Positions 21,411 to 30,660 are shown, numbered from the stretch's first letter. The stretch: DNA of 64,000 bases from Aricia agestis (GCF_905147365.1 NC_056409.1:8871001-8935000), one strand, 5' to 3'. Notes: generated by a model not told the origin, from the sequence alone. Program-made: numbers and translations.

Positions 21411-22366
21411 ATGGCTCCAGAACTTCTCTTCGTAGGAGCCCTAACCTCCTTGACTTCCTCAGAGACCTCGCGGATCTTATAGGTCTGCCGTATGTCACGC
21501 CGAACAGCCTCGACCTCTAAAGCATGCGCCAATGCTTCCTTAAGCGAGGTGTGGTGACGTAGCCTCACTGCAGCTCTGATCTCTAGGTCCCTGATTCCGT
21601 CGACAAATGCTTGCACAATATTTGTGTCGACCATCTTGGCGTCAGCTCCTGGGTGTGCTTTCTTGACCAGTTTTTCAATTTCCAACGCCCATTGTTGTAG
21701 TCCCTCTCCTAAGCGTTGGACTCTGTCATGAAGTTGAGCACGGAACACGTGCTCCAGGTGTCGCTCCCCGTATCTGGATTCAAGGGCCGCCATCAGGTCT
21801 TGGAACCCATTTCCTGTATGTGCTTCTAGGACCGACAAAGCTTGCCCTCTGAGCGCAACACTGAGAGCGGTCAGGCATTGTTCGTTAGTCCATCCGTTGG
21901 CAGAAGCAACCGTCTGGAATTGCTGACGATAGGCGTTCCAAGAAGTAGTACCGTCGTATGGTGGCACTTTAACTCTTGGTCCTTGTACCACTACTCCGGT
22001 AGTTCCACTAGACGTCGCGACTTCTGTGGTTTCCAGGCGCACTTTCCACTTCTGTAGTTCTGTGAGGCCGGTTTTAACATTTTCCATATCCACTCCTAGC
22101 CCGGTAACTCGTTCTTCCATAACGTCAACATCTTTCCGAAGCTTAGTCACCGTGTCACTAGCATCCTTTATAGCCAATAGCGCTTTTTCTTGGAGGACCT
22201 TTTGTTGCTCTTGAGACTCCTGCAAAGCGCCGAGCTTGCGGTCTTGTGACTCCTTCATTGCCTGAATTTCAGCCCTTTGCGAATCCTGCAAAGCACCGAG
22301 TTTGCGGTCTTGTGACTCTTGCAAAGCCTGAATTAATTCAATTAGGCTTTCTAATTGAAGAGCCAC
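21251..22366 (-). CDS. Gypsy Gag polyprotein (371 aa)
   Basis: Open over its full length. Residues 1-115 are strongly heptad-like and predicted to be coiled coil, with a repeated block ESQDRKLGALQ (17-27 and 39-49). The capsid-like region follows (about 130-300, opening VKVPPYDGT). One CCHC zinc knuckle, CYKCGERGHIQLNC, lies at 320-333 (C320, C323, H328, C333) for RNA binding. The C-terminal tail is Glu/Lys-rich and overlaps the protease frame by 160 bp. Gag would form the particle that packages element RNA. This is the only intact gene of the element. It starts downstream of the GC-rich leader at the first in-frame Met. Confidence 0.88.
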   Translation of the reverse strand: MALQLESLIELIQALQESQDRKLGALQDSQRAEIQAMKESQDRKLGALQESQEQQKVLQEKALLAIKDASDTVTKLRKDVDVMEERVTGLGVDMENVKTGLTELQKWKVRLETTEVATSSGTTGVVVQGPRVKVPPYDGTTSWNAYRQQFQTVASANGWTNEQCLTALSVALRGQALSVLEAHTGNGFQDLMAALESRYGERHLEHVFRAQLHDRVQRLGEGLQQWALEIEKLVKKAHPGADAKMVDTNIVQAFVDGIRDLEIRAAVRLRHHTSLKEALAHALEVEAVRRDIRQTYKIREVSEEVKEVRAPTKRSSGAMCYKCGERGHIQLNCPQKETHMVRMKRLEERMEQMEELQKQGASSPARKQGNE

Positions 22367-22383
22367 TTGAGGAGACGCAGAAG

Positions 22384-22700
22384 CTACGGGCGAGTCAAGG
22401 TGGGTAGAGCCAGTGGTCGGAGCTTGAGCAGTTGGGCCCCGGTGGTGGGGTCAGTGGGCGTAGCTTGAGTGGGCGTGGCCTGGTGGGCGGAGCCAGTGGG
22501 CGTGGCCACGCCCAAAGTGGGTGGAGCCTGAGGGGCGTGGCCACGCCCAAAGTGGGTGGAGCCTGAGGGGCGTGGCCAGTGGGCGTGTCCCGGTGGGCGA
22601 AGCCAGTGGGCGGAGCCAGGTGGAGGGGCCAGTGAGTGGGACCTGTCCCTCAGTGGGCGGAGCTTGGTCCCCAGTGGGTGTGGCCTCCGCAACTCCCCTC
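22384..22700 (-). repeat. GC-rich minisatellite in the gypsy 5' leader
   Basis: Imperfect repeats of CAGTGGGCGGAGC and GTGGGCGTGGCC units. One longer block (GGCGTGGCCACGCCCAAAGT followed by GGGTGGAGCCTGA) occurs twice, about 35 bp apart near 22498-22567. It lies between the primer-binding site and gag, so it would be untranslated leader. The motifs resemble GC-boxes (GGGCGG, GGGCGTGGC). Long ORFs in this stretch on both strands are by-products of the repeat composition. Confidence 0.8.
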
Positions 22701-22787
22701 TCGGAGTCAATGGCAGCAGCTCGCTGCGCCCTTGTCCTGACACTCCCCTTGAAGTCCTCTCTCGGAGTCAATGGCATCTCCAAATCG

Positions 22788-22801
22788 CACTTCTGACACC
22801 A
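22788..22801 (-). other. Primer-binding site of gypsy element
   Basis: On the minus strand, 2 bp after the 5' LTR, is TGGTGTCAGAAGTG. It parses as the complement of a tRNA 3' end: CCA, discriminator A, and an acceptor stem pairing with GTCAGAA. That suggests a tRNA-Leu-type primer, inferred from memory of tRNA acceptor stems and not checked. Confidence 0.75.
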
Positions 22802-22803
22802 GT

Positions 22804-23249
22804 TGTTACGTGCTAGGGTTCGAGGATTTGGAGAGAAAGACCTGCTGACTCTCTTGAAGACTTTATTAACACTGCACTAAATACTAGGTCTCAAACACTA
22901 AGCACTAAGTCCAAAACACTAAGCACTATCACTGTCCTAGGTCGTTGCCGACTCGTAAGTTCACTGGTTCACTCACTATTGATCACTTGTTTTCACTCCG
23001 AAGATCGCTTGATGATAGTTCGATTCGAGCTGAACTGCCGGGCCGTCCACCTGCGGCTTTTTATATGGCGAGACGAATTCCAGAAAGTTCCCGATTCACG
23101 TAAACAAGTAAACAAGTATGGGTTATTTCTAGGAGGCTCGAGCATGTACAACCTAGCGCCATCTAGTTTCGAGTAGGGGATTTATGTGTAGTGTGTCCCC
23201 TGATCAGTTTCGCTAGTTTGCCGCTAGATGGCTTTGTGTGTCCTTAACA
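22804..23249 (-). repeat. Intact 5' LTR of gypsy element
   Basis: 446 bp, TGTTACGTGC...CCTTAACA in plus orientation, with TGTTA/TAACA short inverted ends. On the minus strand U3 holds a TATA box (23058-23066) and an initiator-like CAGTTC at about 23037-23032. Two AGATGGC motifs in opposite orientation lie near the outer end (23155-23167 and 23221-23232). Confidence 0.88.
23032..23066 (-). promoter_or_regulatory. Gypsy LTR core promoter (TATA box and initiator)
   Basis: Minus strand CATATAAAAAGCC at 23066-23055 supplies a TATA box. About 30 bp downstream GGCAGTTCAG gives an Inr-like CAGTTC with the probable +1 A at 23036. This position matches the breakpoint of the truncated 3' LTR. Confidence 0.55.
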
Positions 23250-23904
23250 TTATATAGTATGTACAAATGTGGGTACACATAACGCATATGTGATTTTGTG
23301 CGTATTCATTTTAAACATTATAAGTGAAACCAGTACAACTGCATATTTTTAAATTTTATTACTATTCCCCTGTAGAAATAAAAATAAATATTCATACATT
23401 GTAAAGCTTAATTAATGTACTATTTAATGAATATTATCTTGTCTTTATCTGATAAATTCAAAAATAGCTCGATAACTAGGATAAATATAATTGTTTTGAC
23501 TATAAATAAACAAAAAATTATGTTGGTTATCTAGTCTAGTAATATTGTATTAATTAATGACAATGATCACAAACGTGGATAAAAACTATTCAATGAATTT
23601 CACATTTCCAAGTTTTCTGTTCAATTTATCAACCGACCAAACGCGTAATATATTCGAATATGTCGGAATTATGTTTGTTCGCTCACAAATTATACGGCTT
23701 TAGATAAACGCGCCTCTGTCCGACACTTGAGTTACGAAAAATTGGACATCAGCCAAACACGTCAATAAGGTTCGGCGATTCAAAAATTCCTCATGCAATA
23801 GCCGATTTACTGTAGAAAGCTGTTACTGCATAGTGCATACTCACAGTACGTGTCTGTAATATATCCTGATAATATTATATTTTCTATGTTCGTTGAGATA
23901 AGAT
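23250..23904. other. AT-rich stretch, no supported feature
   Basis: Begins with the TTAT target duplication of the gypsy element (23250-23253). Nothing else is recognised. Confidence 0.5.
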
Positions 23905-24180
23905 TTTGTTATTTTATTTATTTAATTCAGGCATCTTGGCCCATATTATAAAAACCTTATAGACTAACATACATACAATTATACTAAAAATTAACACTAA
24001 CACTAAAACACTAAACACATATTGTCTGCGACGTGGGGAGCGACGTGTTCGGAAGTCATCCTCGGAACCTCCTGTAGACGACTCCAATCGGCCAGAACTC
24101 CTCTTTCTCGAAGGTCGGCAGATGGTGCGTCGGGACTCTCACCACAAAGGAGCTAAAATTCACTTTAATGTTATATAACG
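23905..24180 (-). mobile_element. Probable LINE/SINE 3'-end fragment
   Basis: On the minus strand the segment ends in GCCTGAATTAAATAAATAAA, an A-rich AATAAA-type tail, preceded by a GC-richer stretch (GACGTGGGGAGCGACGTG on plus). This is how retroposon 3' ends look, but I cannot name the family or confirm the 5' limit. Confidence 0.35.
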
Positions 24181-24228
24181 TCATATCTTGGATCTTGACT
24201 CTTGTCATATCATGAGTTGAATTTTGTT

Positions 24229-24668
24229 CGTATAGTCCATTTAAATGTTACATGAGCTGTGCATTTGTTAGAGGACGCAATTTTATTTTTAGGACATGTG
24301 TAGGGGGTCAATAGGAGCTTAACCTCAAGTTTGTGGGGTCACCACTCTTGTCCCCAGGCCGCCATCTTAAAAAAGGGGTGACAACACTATTTTCGCGATA
24401 CCTCGGAAACTATACAGTATACGTTTTACAAAAAAATTTTAAAATCATAATTTGTTGCAAATTATTTTGCCTACAAAACAAACATGTTTATATAACTTTT
24501 TACCCTACACCCCTTTTTCCAAGATGGCGTCCGGGGGACAAGAGTGGCGACCCCACAAACTTGAGGTAAAGCTTCTATTGACCCTCCCTACATATCCCAA
24601 AAATAAAATTGCGTCCTGTAATAAATGCAATATTCGGTCCTTAAATTGTAACATTTCAATAGACTAAT
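24229..24668. mobile_element. ~440-bp palindromic (foldback) element
   Basis: Left arm 24229-24380 and right arm about 24508-24668 mirror each other: ATTTAAATGTTACA / TGTAACATTTCAAT, GCATTTGTTAGAGGACGCAA / TTGCGTCCTGTAATAAATGC, GGGTCAATAGGAGC, CCTCAAGTTTGTGGGGTC, CTTGTCCCC and GCCGCCATCTT. A ~127-bp AT-rich centre is unpaired. No coding capacity. It shares CGCCATCTTGGAAAAAGGG with the 16213-16596 element. Confidence 0.75.
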
Positions 24669-24795
24669 AGTCGCATAGCGAAAATAATAATAATATAATG
24701 GTCGGTTTATGTCAATATTAATAACTATGATATTCTGCCTGCGGCTGGATATAATGCGACCAATTTTTGTAGCTTATAGCTGAATGCATATCAAT

Positions 24796-24852
24796 CGATT
24801 TCCTGGTAATACAAATAAATAACAGTTATTTATTTGTATTACCACGAAATCG
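24796..24852. repeat. Short perfect hairpin
   Basis: GGTAATACAAATAAATAAC (24805-24823), a single-base centre, then the exact complement 24825-24843, flanked by CGATTT / AAATCG which extends the stem after a 3-bp bulge. Confidence 0.8.
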
Positions 24853-24975
24853 TTTAATAGACATTTTAGTGTGAATAAAATTTTGCAGTTTTGCTCAGTG
24901 TCTCTTAATCGATTCCTGGTTATACAAAATATATAATATTATAGGCATTTAAACAGTTGTTTTATAGATTACCTA

Positions 24976-25296
24976 CTAGCGGTCGGTTCCGGCTTCGCAC
25001 GGGTGGTGGTAGAGTTTTTTGTAGATATTGATAAAGTTTCCGCAGCGCAATGCGCATACGACGAAAGAAGTTTTAGTGCACTTTTTTAAACATTGGATTA
25101 CATTAGTTAAGTTTTAGTAAGGATTCTGGATTCCTAATCTTTTTTAGCAATAACTATAGCATTTTTATCCAGGTTAAAGGTAGCTTTCCAGGGGTGAAAG
25201 AATTTTTTTATATCGGCTCATTTGTTTTTTAAGTATATTCATTACAAACATACACACAAAAATCAAAATCTTTCTTCTTTATAATAGTAGTGTAGA
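24976..25296 (-). mobile_element. Helitron-like non-autonomous element
   Basis: Minus strand begins A|TCTACACTACTATTATAAAG and ends CCCGTGCGAAGCCGGAACCG followed by ACCG CTAG|T. TC start, CTAG end, insertion between A and T, no coding capacity. Confidence 0.5.
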
Positions 25297-25781
25297 TATA
25301 TTGTAGTTTCGATGCGCCATATTCTTTTTAATCATATCCTAGTTTGTATACTTCGTTCTACGACGAAATTTTTATATTTTACCAGAAATCGGCTTACTGG
25401 GTGTCGTAAATATAAAAAATTATATTTCTCTCTCTCGCTAGATGCACATTGCACACGGAACTACAGTTGGGTGATTCTGTTGCCAAATGCCCCGATATCG
25501 CAGTAGGAACAAATATTTGTATGCGTTCAATTGTTTGTCTGAATTGGATATTTGTTTTTGCATTTTTATTTCCGTATAGTTGCAATTTGGGAGTTATTTT
25601 TACTTTTATTATTATTATGCTTGGAGACAGTACTGGTAATATAATATACAAAATAAGTATTAGGTGAGTACCACCGTATTATAAATATTTAAAATCGATA
25701 CTAGGAATTTTTAACTAGTTTTTAAAACCTGCATATAAAATGAAATTATTTGAAAGTTATAAATATACAACAACCTTATAA

Positions 25782-26002
25782 GGGTCAATTTAGACTGCAA
25801 CGCGAGGCGTAGATGCATTCCTACGGGCAGCTGTCAACATCTCCATGTCACGACGTCGTCAACGTGGAATGTTGCGGTAACTTGGCACGGTACGTTGACG
25901 TGACGTGTAAATTTACGTCAACGTAAATTTACTCTCTCTCACGCAATTGATTTCTGTAAATTCAATACATTAAAAATACATCTACGCGACTGAATTGACC
26001 CC
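25782..26002. mobile_element. 221-bp MITE with imperfect terminal inverted repeats
   Basis: Ends GGGTCAATTTAG and, inverted, GGGTCAATTCAG, followed by CGTAGATG on both sides with an interruption on the left. Internal GTAAATTTAC palindromes occur at about 25908 and 25921. No convincing target duplication, so superfamily unassigned. Confidence 0.5.
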
Positions 26003-26739
26003 AACGGTAGTTCTATGAAATGTATCATGTATTTTATTTTACGAAAGGTACGCTCGAATTACTGCTCAAATTCAGAGTTCTAAAAAGAGAGCTTTTGCAT
26101 TAAAATACATTAAAGTATTTTGTAAATGGCTGCCAATTACGGAACAGAACACAGTGCATTATGCTGTTTGTAATTTAATAATCATAGAGCGACAACTCTG
26201 AGTGTTGCTGCAGGAAACATCCATTAGAGAGAGACGCTCAGACAGAAAGAAATGGAAGATGACAAAATGACTCAAGAATTTTGTCATCTCTATTTATTAG
26301 AGACATACATGTTTCGTAGCCAAAAATAATTTTAATTAAAAAAGCTAATTACTTACATAATTATTAATAATTAGATTTTTATAAAATTTTAAGAACACAG
26401 GCTACTTTTATTCCTAAATAGTGTTGCCGTATACAATATGACTGGTGAGACATGTTCAATACCTAAGGAGAGTACTCTGTACCCGATTCTCATTATAATT
26501 ATGTAACAAAATTAGGTACTTAGGCCGAATTTCCCTTTAAATAAACGAGTCATGGTCACTAAGTAAATTACGCGGCAGTAAGCAGGTAAGTAGGCATACT
26601 ATGCGGCCAGCGCGGCGGCCAGCGCGGCGGCGTGCGCCCTCAAAGAAACACCACGCCGCGAGTTATGTTACCGTAACAAAGAGGCCCACATAGCTCTCTT
26701 CATAGAATGAACTCAACACCACCTATAAACATCCGTGGC
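26003..26739. other. Unannotated stretch with a GC-rich patch
   Basis: Mostly AT-rich. At about 26600-26665 there is a CGCGGC-repeat patch (GCGGCCAGCGCGGCGGCC) unlike its surroundings; no ORF or promoter motif that I would defend. Confidence 0.4.
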
Positions 26740-26743
26740 TTAA

Positions 26744-27966
26744 CACTAGAAAGACCGGAATTCTGAACTTCCTAGAAAGACCAAGAGCGGTCAAATGACC
26801 CATCGTATGCTTTCACATTTTTTGTGTGTCTTACTATTTTGCTTTTGCATTTTATTTATCATGTAATTATTTAAAAATGTATGAAAATTATTTAAAAAAG
26901 CATTTTATAGACCTGCTACTGATATAATGACATTATAATGACTCCACAAGATTTATTGGTTTTGTTCCTGTATTTGAGCATAAAATATCGTTTTTTCAGA
27001 TTTTATATTTTCTCATTTTGGCAATAGAATGGTAAAGTTACTCGCATGTACAGTAATTCACGTCTAGAAGCCATGAACATATTGATGAAAATATCCTATT
27101 GGAGGACAAAACTATTATTTTTTCGTGTCGTATTTTTGGTCACAATATAAAAATCTTTTATCACTAAAGCTAAAAAAATACAAAAAATATGCTTTAAAAA
27201 TGAAATATACCTAAAATTAGCATAAATATAACAATTTTTATCATATTTTCATAGAACTACAATTTGCAACCTTTAGTTTGTTATTTGCTTCGTTTATGTA
27301 GGTAAAACAAAAAATAAAATTAACTGAGCATAAATATTTTATTGAAATTCGAACAACTAATAAACTCTAGCTGTGTTAGGTCAACTCGGGCAACAATACT
27401 ATGAAAATTTACACAGATTTTTGTAGTAACGTTGATAATTTTCAAAAAACAGGGTTTTATTAGTCAAAAAACTCGAAATACGTTTATCAAAACAGGCAAG
27501 GCAAAAGGTTTTATTTGTGCACATACTATATTTGTATAAATATAAAAATGTTAAATTTTAGATCATTTATGTAAATAAAAGTATTTATCCCACTTTTGTC
27601 CTATGAGTCATTGACAAGTCTATTACAGTCGAGTTTTTTATAAATTTTAAATCAAACTTCAAATACAATACACAAACAAAACATAATAATAATAAAAAAT
27701 TTGAAAGAAAAATAAAACTTGCAAGAAAACCCACTTTCTTTAGAAATTTTATTCAAGCAGTCAATTGACCGCTGCGGTCTTTCTAGGTAGGTTGTTATTT
27801 AAAACTTATAATTATTGAGCAATCATTAAAACCATGTTATCACAATTTAAACAATCGAAAATAATTAAATGTCACGAGAGGAAAACGACTTTCACGCAAC
27901 GGTTACAAAAATATCGCAAATTAAAAACAAAAATGCAGTCATTTGACCGCTCCGGTCTTTCTAGTG
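26744..27966. mobile_element. Non-autonomous piggyBac-like element, 1.2 kb
   Basis: Flanked by TTAA on both sides (26740-26743 and 27967-27970). Perfect 16-bp terminal inverted repeats CACTAGAAAGACCGGA / TCCGGTCTTTCTAGTG. Subterminal CCTAGAAAGACCAAGAGCGG at about 26770 mirrors GACCGCTGCGGTCTTTCTAG near 27768-27787. TTAA target duplication with short TIRs is the hallmark of the piggyBac superfamily. No ORF of useful size lies inside, so it depends on a transposase supplied from elsewhere. The interior is very AT-rich. Confidence 0.85.
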
Positions 27967-27970
27967 TTAA

Positions 27971-28435
27971 GAGGATACACCAGGGGCTAGAGAAATAAAA
28001 AAAAAGTACGTGTAATATCTATAGCTGTCTCCCTTACCTCAAGCCTATACCGCAGAACGCGATAGAGACAACTGCAGAAAATCAACGATTCCTTGTCCCC
28101 TGATTCCTTCTCCAAAACTTAACTGATTTAAGTACTTTTTTCATTAAAGATTAAAGAAAGGCTTGAGCTGTGTTCCTATGTTTTACTTTTTTTTGTAAAA
28201 TCTAGCCAAATCTGTTTTCTGGATGTTTGAACACAGCAGAAAATCTGGCCGTTTTTTTGGGTTTTTGAACGTTCATATCTTATTTAATAATTAAATTATG
28301 AAAAAAAAGAAAACATAGCAACATTGTATTAGTAGCCATAGATATTCAGGAAAAAAAATATAACTCTACTAGCATTATCCAGGAAGGAAACAGGGGACAA
28401 CGTTTGTATGGAAAAAAGGGCGGTGTGGACTCCTC
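27971..28435. mobile_element. 465-bp TTAA-flanked MITE
   Basis: Runs from GAGGATACACCAGGGG to CGGTGTGGACTCCTC, giving imperfect TIRs (GAGGATACACC versus GAGGAGTCCACACC), with TTAA at 27967-27970 and 28436-28439. It shares its left TTAA with the right TTAA of the preceding piggyBac-like element, which suggests that element inserted into this one's TTAA. Confidence 0.45.
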
Positions 28436-28439
28436 TTAA

Positions 28440-29017
28440 TTATCGCCGAAACCAGTAGACGTCTGCGGCTGTTCCTGGGACCAGAGCAATGCGACACCAA
28501 TGTAAACACAGCGTCATCGTCGTCGCCACCCGCACCAGCCGTCGCAGACGCCGGACTCGTCGCCCCGCGCCCCATACCCCTCCATAGTTCATAAGCATAG
28601 TTAGGCCCACACCAGTCAATTGACAGCCACCTCTAGCCCGCTCACTGTAACTCTGTGCGACATTTAAAAGTTATCTAATATTGTAAAATGGAGTTAATAT
28701 TTAGTTAAATAACTAATTTATAATAACAAACAAAATATACTTGGAACTGAATAACTAATAAAACATAACATATTATTAAATTAAAAAAATTACCATTATT
28801 AATTTAAGTTATGGCAACCTATTACTCTCAGTTTGACCGGTTTCCGATTATCTGTAAAATATTAAAGTGCGTTGTAATAATTAATCGCGAAGGTCCAATA
28901 AAATCTATCATCATTGCTAGTAAATATAAAATGGGATCGAGAATAAATCCCCCGATTACAGCTCAGCCCGGCGCGAATTAATTATGGACCTCAGGAACCG
29001 CACATCCATTAAATAAA
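28440..29017. other. Unannotated stretch with a GC-rich patch
   Basis: At 28445-28580 composition rises in GC and a minus-strand ORF (MGRGATSPASATAGAGGDDD...) is open for 66 codons. I do not recognise it and there is no supporting splice signal, so I do not call a gene. Confidence 0.4.
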
Positions 29018-29248
29018 TTGGTCAAGTGCGAGTCGGACTCGCGCATGTAGGGTTCCGTACCGTTATAGAGCAAAAATAGGCCAAAAATTAGTACTTACAA
29101 CAAATATTATACACAATCTGTGAAAATTTAAAAAGTCTAGCTATAGCGGTTCTGAAGATAGACAGACGGACAGACGGACAGATGGACAGACAACGAAGTC
29201 TTAGTAATAGGGTCCCGTTTTTACCCTTCGGGTACGAAACCCTAAAAA
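29018..29248 (-). repeat. Copy of the GGTTCCGTACC repeat
   Basis: Opens GGTCAAGTGCGAGTCGGACT and GGGTTCCGTACCG, contains GACAGACGGACAGACGGACA and closes TACCCTTCGGGTACGAAACC plus CTAAAAAGG. About 230 bp, a short member of the family at 62-1690. Confidence 0.75.
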
Positions 29249-29594
29249 GGTTTCGGGCGATTAAAGGTGTTCGACTAGTGCAGTTATATGTATGTCAGAA
29301 GGATTAGGGAAAAACACGTGTTTCACACCCTTTACACGAGATAAGAGAAGATTCTAAAAATTGTTATCAAATGAATTAAATTTAGTTTGTTATTATTTTT
29401 AGCAATATTCCGCGAAAACAACTTCCACCTTTAAGTAAATGAGTGAGTGTACGCATAGGCATGCGTACAGCACCTCCCTCCTCCCACACTGCCTATGCGT
29501 ACACTCGCATGCAAGAACTTGCAAACACCACCACCACACAAGCAATAATGTTGGCAAATCCGTGCAAGGCCCCTCACCACCATGCAGGTTGAAA

Positions 29595-29643
29595 ACCTCG
29601 ACGCGCGTTTCGCCCCAACACCGGAGCATCCTCAGGATGTGGA
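29595..29643 (-). ncRNA. Hammerhead-ribozyme-like motif (left arm)
   Basis: Mirror copy of the motif at 30612-30660, read on the minus strand. Same core CTGAGGA ... GCGAAACGCGCGTC and the same pairing potential. Confidence 0.5.
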
Positions 29644-29691
29644 CTCTACGAACAACGTCCGTTAAGTGCCGCCAACGGCCAAAACACCGCC

Positions 29692-29698
29692 TTTTATA
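29692..29698 (-). promoter_or_regulatory. TATA-like box just after the GIY-YIG stop (left arm)
   Basis: Minus-strand TATAAAA, mirror of 30557-30563, pointing outward to the left. Confidence 0.35.
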
Positions 29699-29700
29699 CA

Positions 29701-30117
29701 CTATCGAGCCCCGCTACTATCCCCACTACCCCCACTACTCTCACTAGTACCCCCGAACATATTAATAAGCGGTGACGTAGTCAAGCAAGTTTGGTCATTC
29801 AACAATGCAAATCTGTTATTTTTCTTTTCTTTTATGATCTCTAATTGTTCCAACACGCTCAGCCGAAAGCCTTTATCGCATTTATGTAAAACTTTATAGG
29901 AATGGCCATCGGGCACAGTATGATTACTATCTAAAAGATGTTTAGCAAAATGTGACTTATCAGGATGACCATTTCTATAAGCCGCGATATGTTCTTTATA
30001 CCGAGTCTCGAAGCTGCGTCCAGTTTGACCCACGTATACACTATCGCATTCAGGACAATCGATCTTATAGACACCGGATTGATATTTTTTATCAATCTGG
30101 TCTTTATTATGACACAA
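29701..30117 (-). pseudogene. Penelope-like GIY-YIG endonuclease fragment (left arm)
   Basis: Mirror copy of the right-arm fragment, about 138 residues of the element protein's C-terminus on the minus strand. It carries the nuclease core (SGVYKIDC..C, YVGQTGR, RYKEH). The open frame extends further upstream to 30303, but that part is translated from the opposite arm in antisense and is not element protein. The RT and the protein start are missing, so this is a relic. Confidence 0.8.
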
Positions 30118-30137
30118 ATAATACTTTAAAACATCAT

Positions 30138-30554
30138 TTGTGTCATAATAAAGACCAGATTGATAAAAAATATCAATCCGGTGTCTATAAGATCGATTGT
30201 CCTGAATGCGATAGTGTATACGTGGGTCAAACTGGACGCAGCTTCGAGACTCGGTATAAAGAACATATCGCGGCTTATAGAAATGGTCATCCTGATAAGT
30301 CACATTTTGCTAAACATCTTTTAGATAGTAATCATACTGTGCCCGATGGCCATTCCTATAAAGTTTTACATAAATGCGATAAAGGCTTTCGGCTGAGCGT
30401 GTTGGAACAATTAGAGATCATAAAAGAAAAGAAAAATAACAGATTTGCATTGTTGAATGACCAAACTTGCTTGACTACGTCACCGCTTATTAATATGTTC
30501 GGGGGTACTAGTGAGAGTAGTGGGGGTAGTGGGGATAGTAGCGGGGCTCGATAG
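30138..30554 (+). pseudogene. Penelope-like GIY-YIG endonuclease fragment (right arm)
   Basis: About 138 residues ending at a TAG. The nuclease core is visible: GVYKI (GIY-equivalent), a CPEC pair, YVGQTGR (YIG-equivalent with the following catalytic-type Arg region), RYKEH, and a later LEQLEII helix that supplies a Glu. A Ser/Gly-rich tail (GGTSESSGGSGDSSGAR) closes the protein. In intact Penelope-like elements this domain follows the RT and nicks target DNA. Here the copy begins at the palindrome centre and has no RT. The formally longer ORF from 29952 gains about 62 N-terminal residues from the opposite arm's antisense; these should be ignored. Confidence 0.82.
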
Positions 30555-30556
30555 TG

Positions 30557-30563
30557 TATAAAA
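30557..30563 (+). promoter_or_regulatory. TATA-like box just after the GIY-YIG stop (right arm)
   Basis: GTGTATAAAAGGCGG lies 2 bp after the stop codon and about 55 bp upstream of the ribozyme-like core. Penelope-like elements are known to carry promoter and ribozyme sequence in their terminal regions, so this could be the element promoter. Not proven. Confidence 0.4.
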
Positions 30564-30611
30564 GGCGGTGCTTTGGCCGTTGGCGGCACTTAACGGACGT
30601 TGTTCGTAGAG

Positions 30612-30660
30612 TCCACATCCTGAGGATGCTCCGGTGTTGGGGCGAAACGCGCGTCGAGGT
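30612..30660 (+). ncRNA. Hammerhead-ribozyme-like motif (right arm)
   Basis: Contains CTGAGGA (consensus CTGANGA), then GCTCC..GGGGC able to form stem II, then GAAA, then ACGCGCGT, a self-complementary minimal stem III, and C, the expected cleavage position (GUC). A partial stem I can form from CATC and GAGG flanks. A minimal stem III acting as a dimer is a known trait of hammerheads in Penelope-like elements. One extra T between the core and stem II departs from the strict consensus. Confidence 0.55.

Larger units (their letters stand above)
18673..23249 (-). mobile_element. Ty3/gypsy LTR retrotransposon with internal deletion
   Basis: Order on the minus strand: 5' LTR (23249-22804), primer-binding site, GC-rich minisatellite leader, gag, protease, RT, RNase H, then an abrupt junction with a partial 3' LTR (18908-18673). 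The element is bracketed by a 4-bp direct repeat TTAT (18669-18672 and 23250-23253), as expected for gypsy integration. The integrase, the polypurine tract and the U3 part of the 3' LTR are missing. Over the shared 236 bp the LTRs differ at 5 positions (about 98% identity), so insertion was fairly recent. No env-like ORF is seen. Confidence 0.92.

Noticed and set aside
22384..22816. Several Pro/Gly/Arg-rich ORFs on both strands
   Set aside because: By-products of the GC-rich minisatellite in the gypsy leader.
28375..28575. 66-aa GC-rich minus-strand ORF
   Set aside because: Overlaps the end of the TTAA-flanked MITE, no recognised domain, no splice signals.
29952..30140. N-terminal ~62 residues of the 200-aa ORFs in the Penelope-like palindrome
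   Set aside because: They are translated from the antisense of the opposite arm. Only the part after the palindrome centre is element protein.
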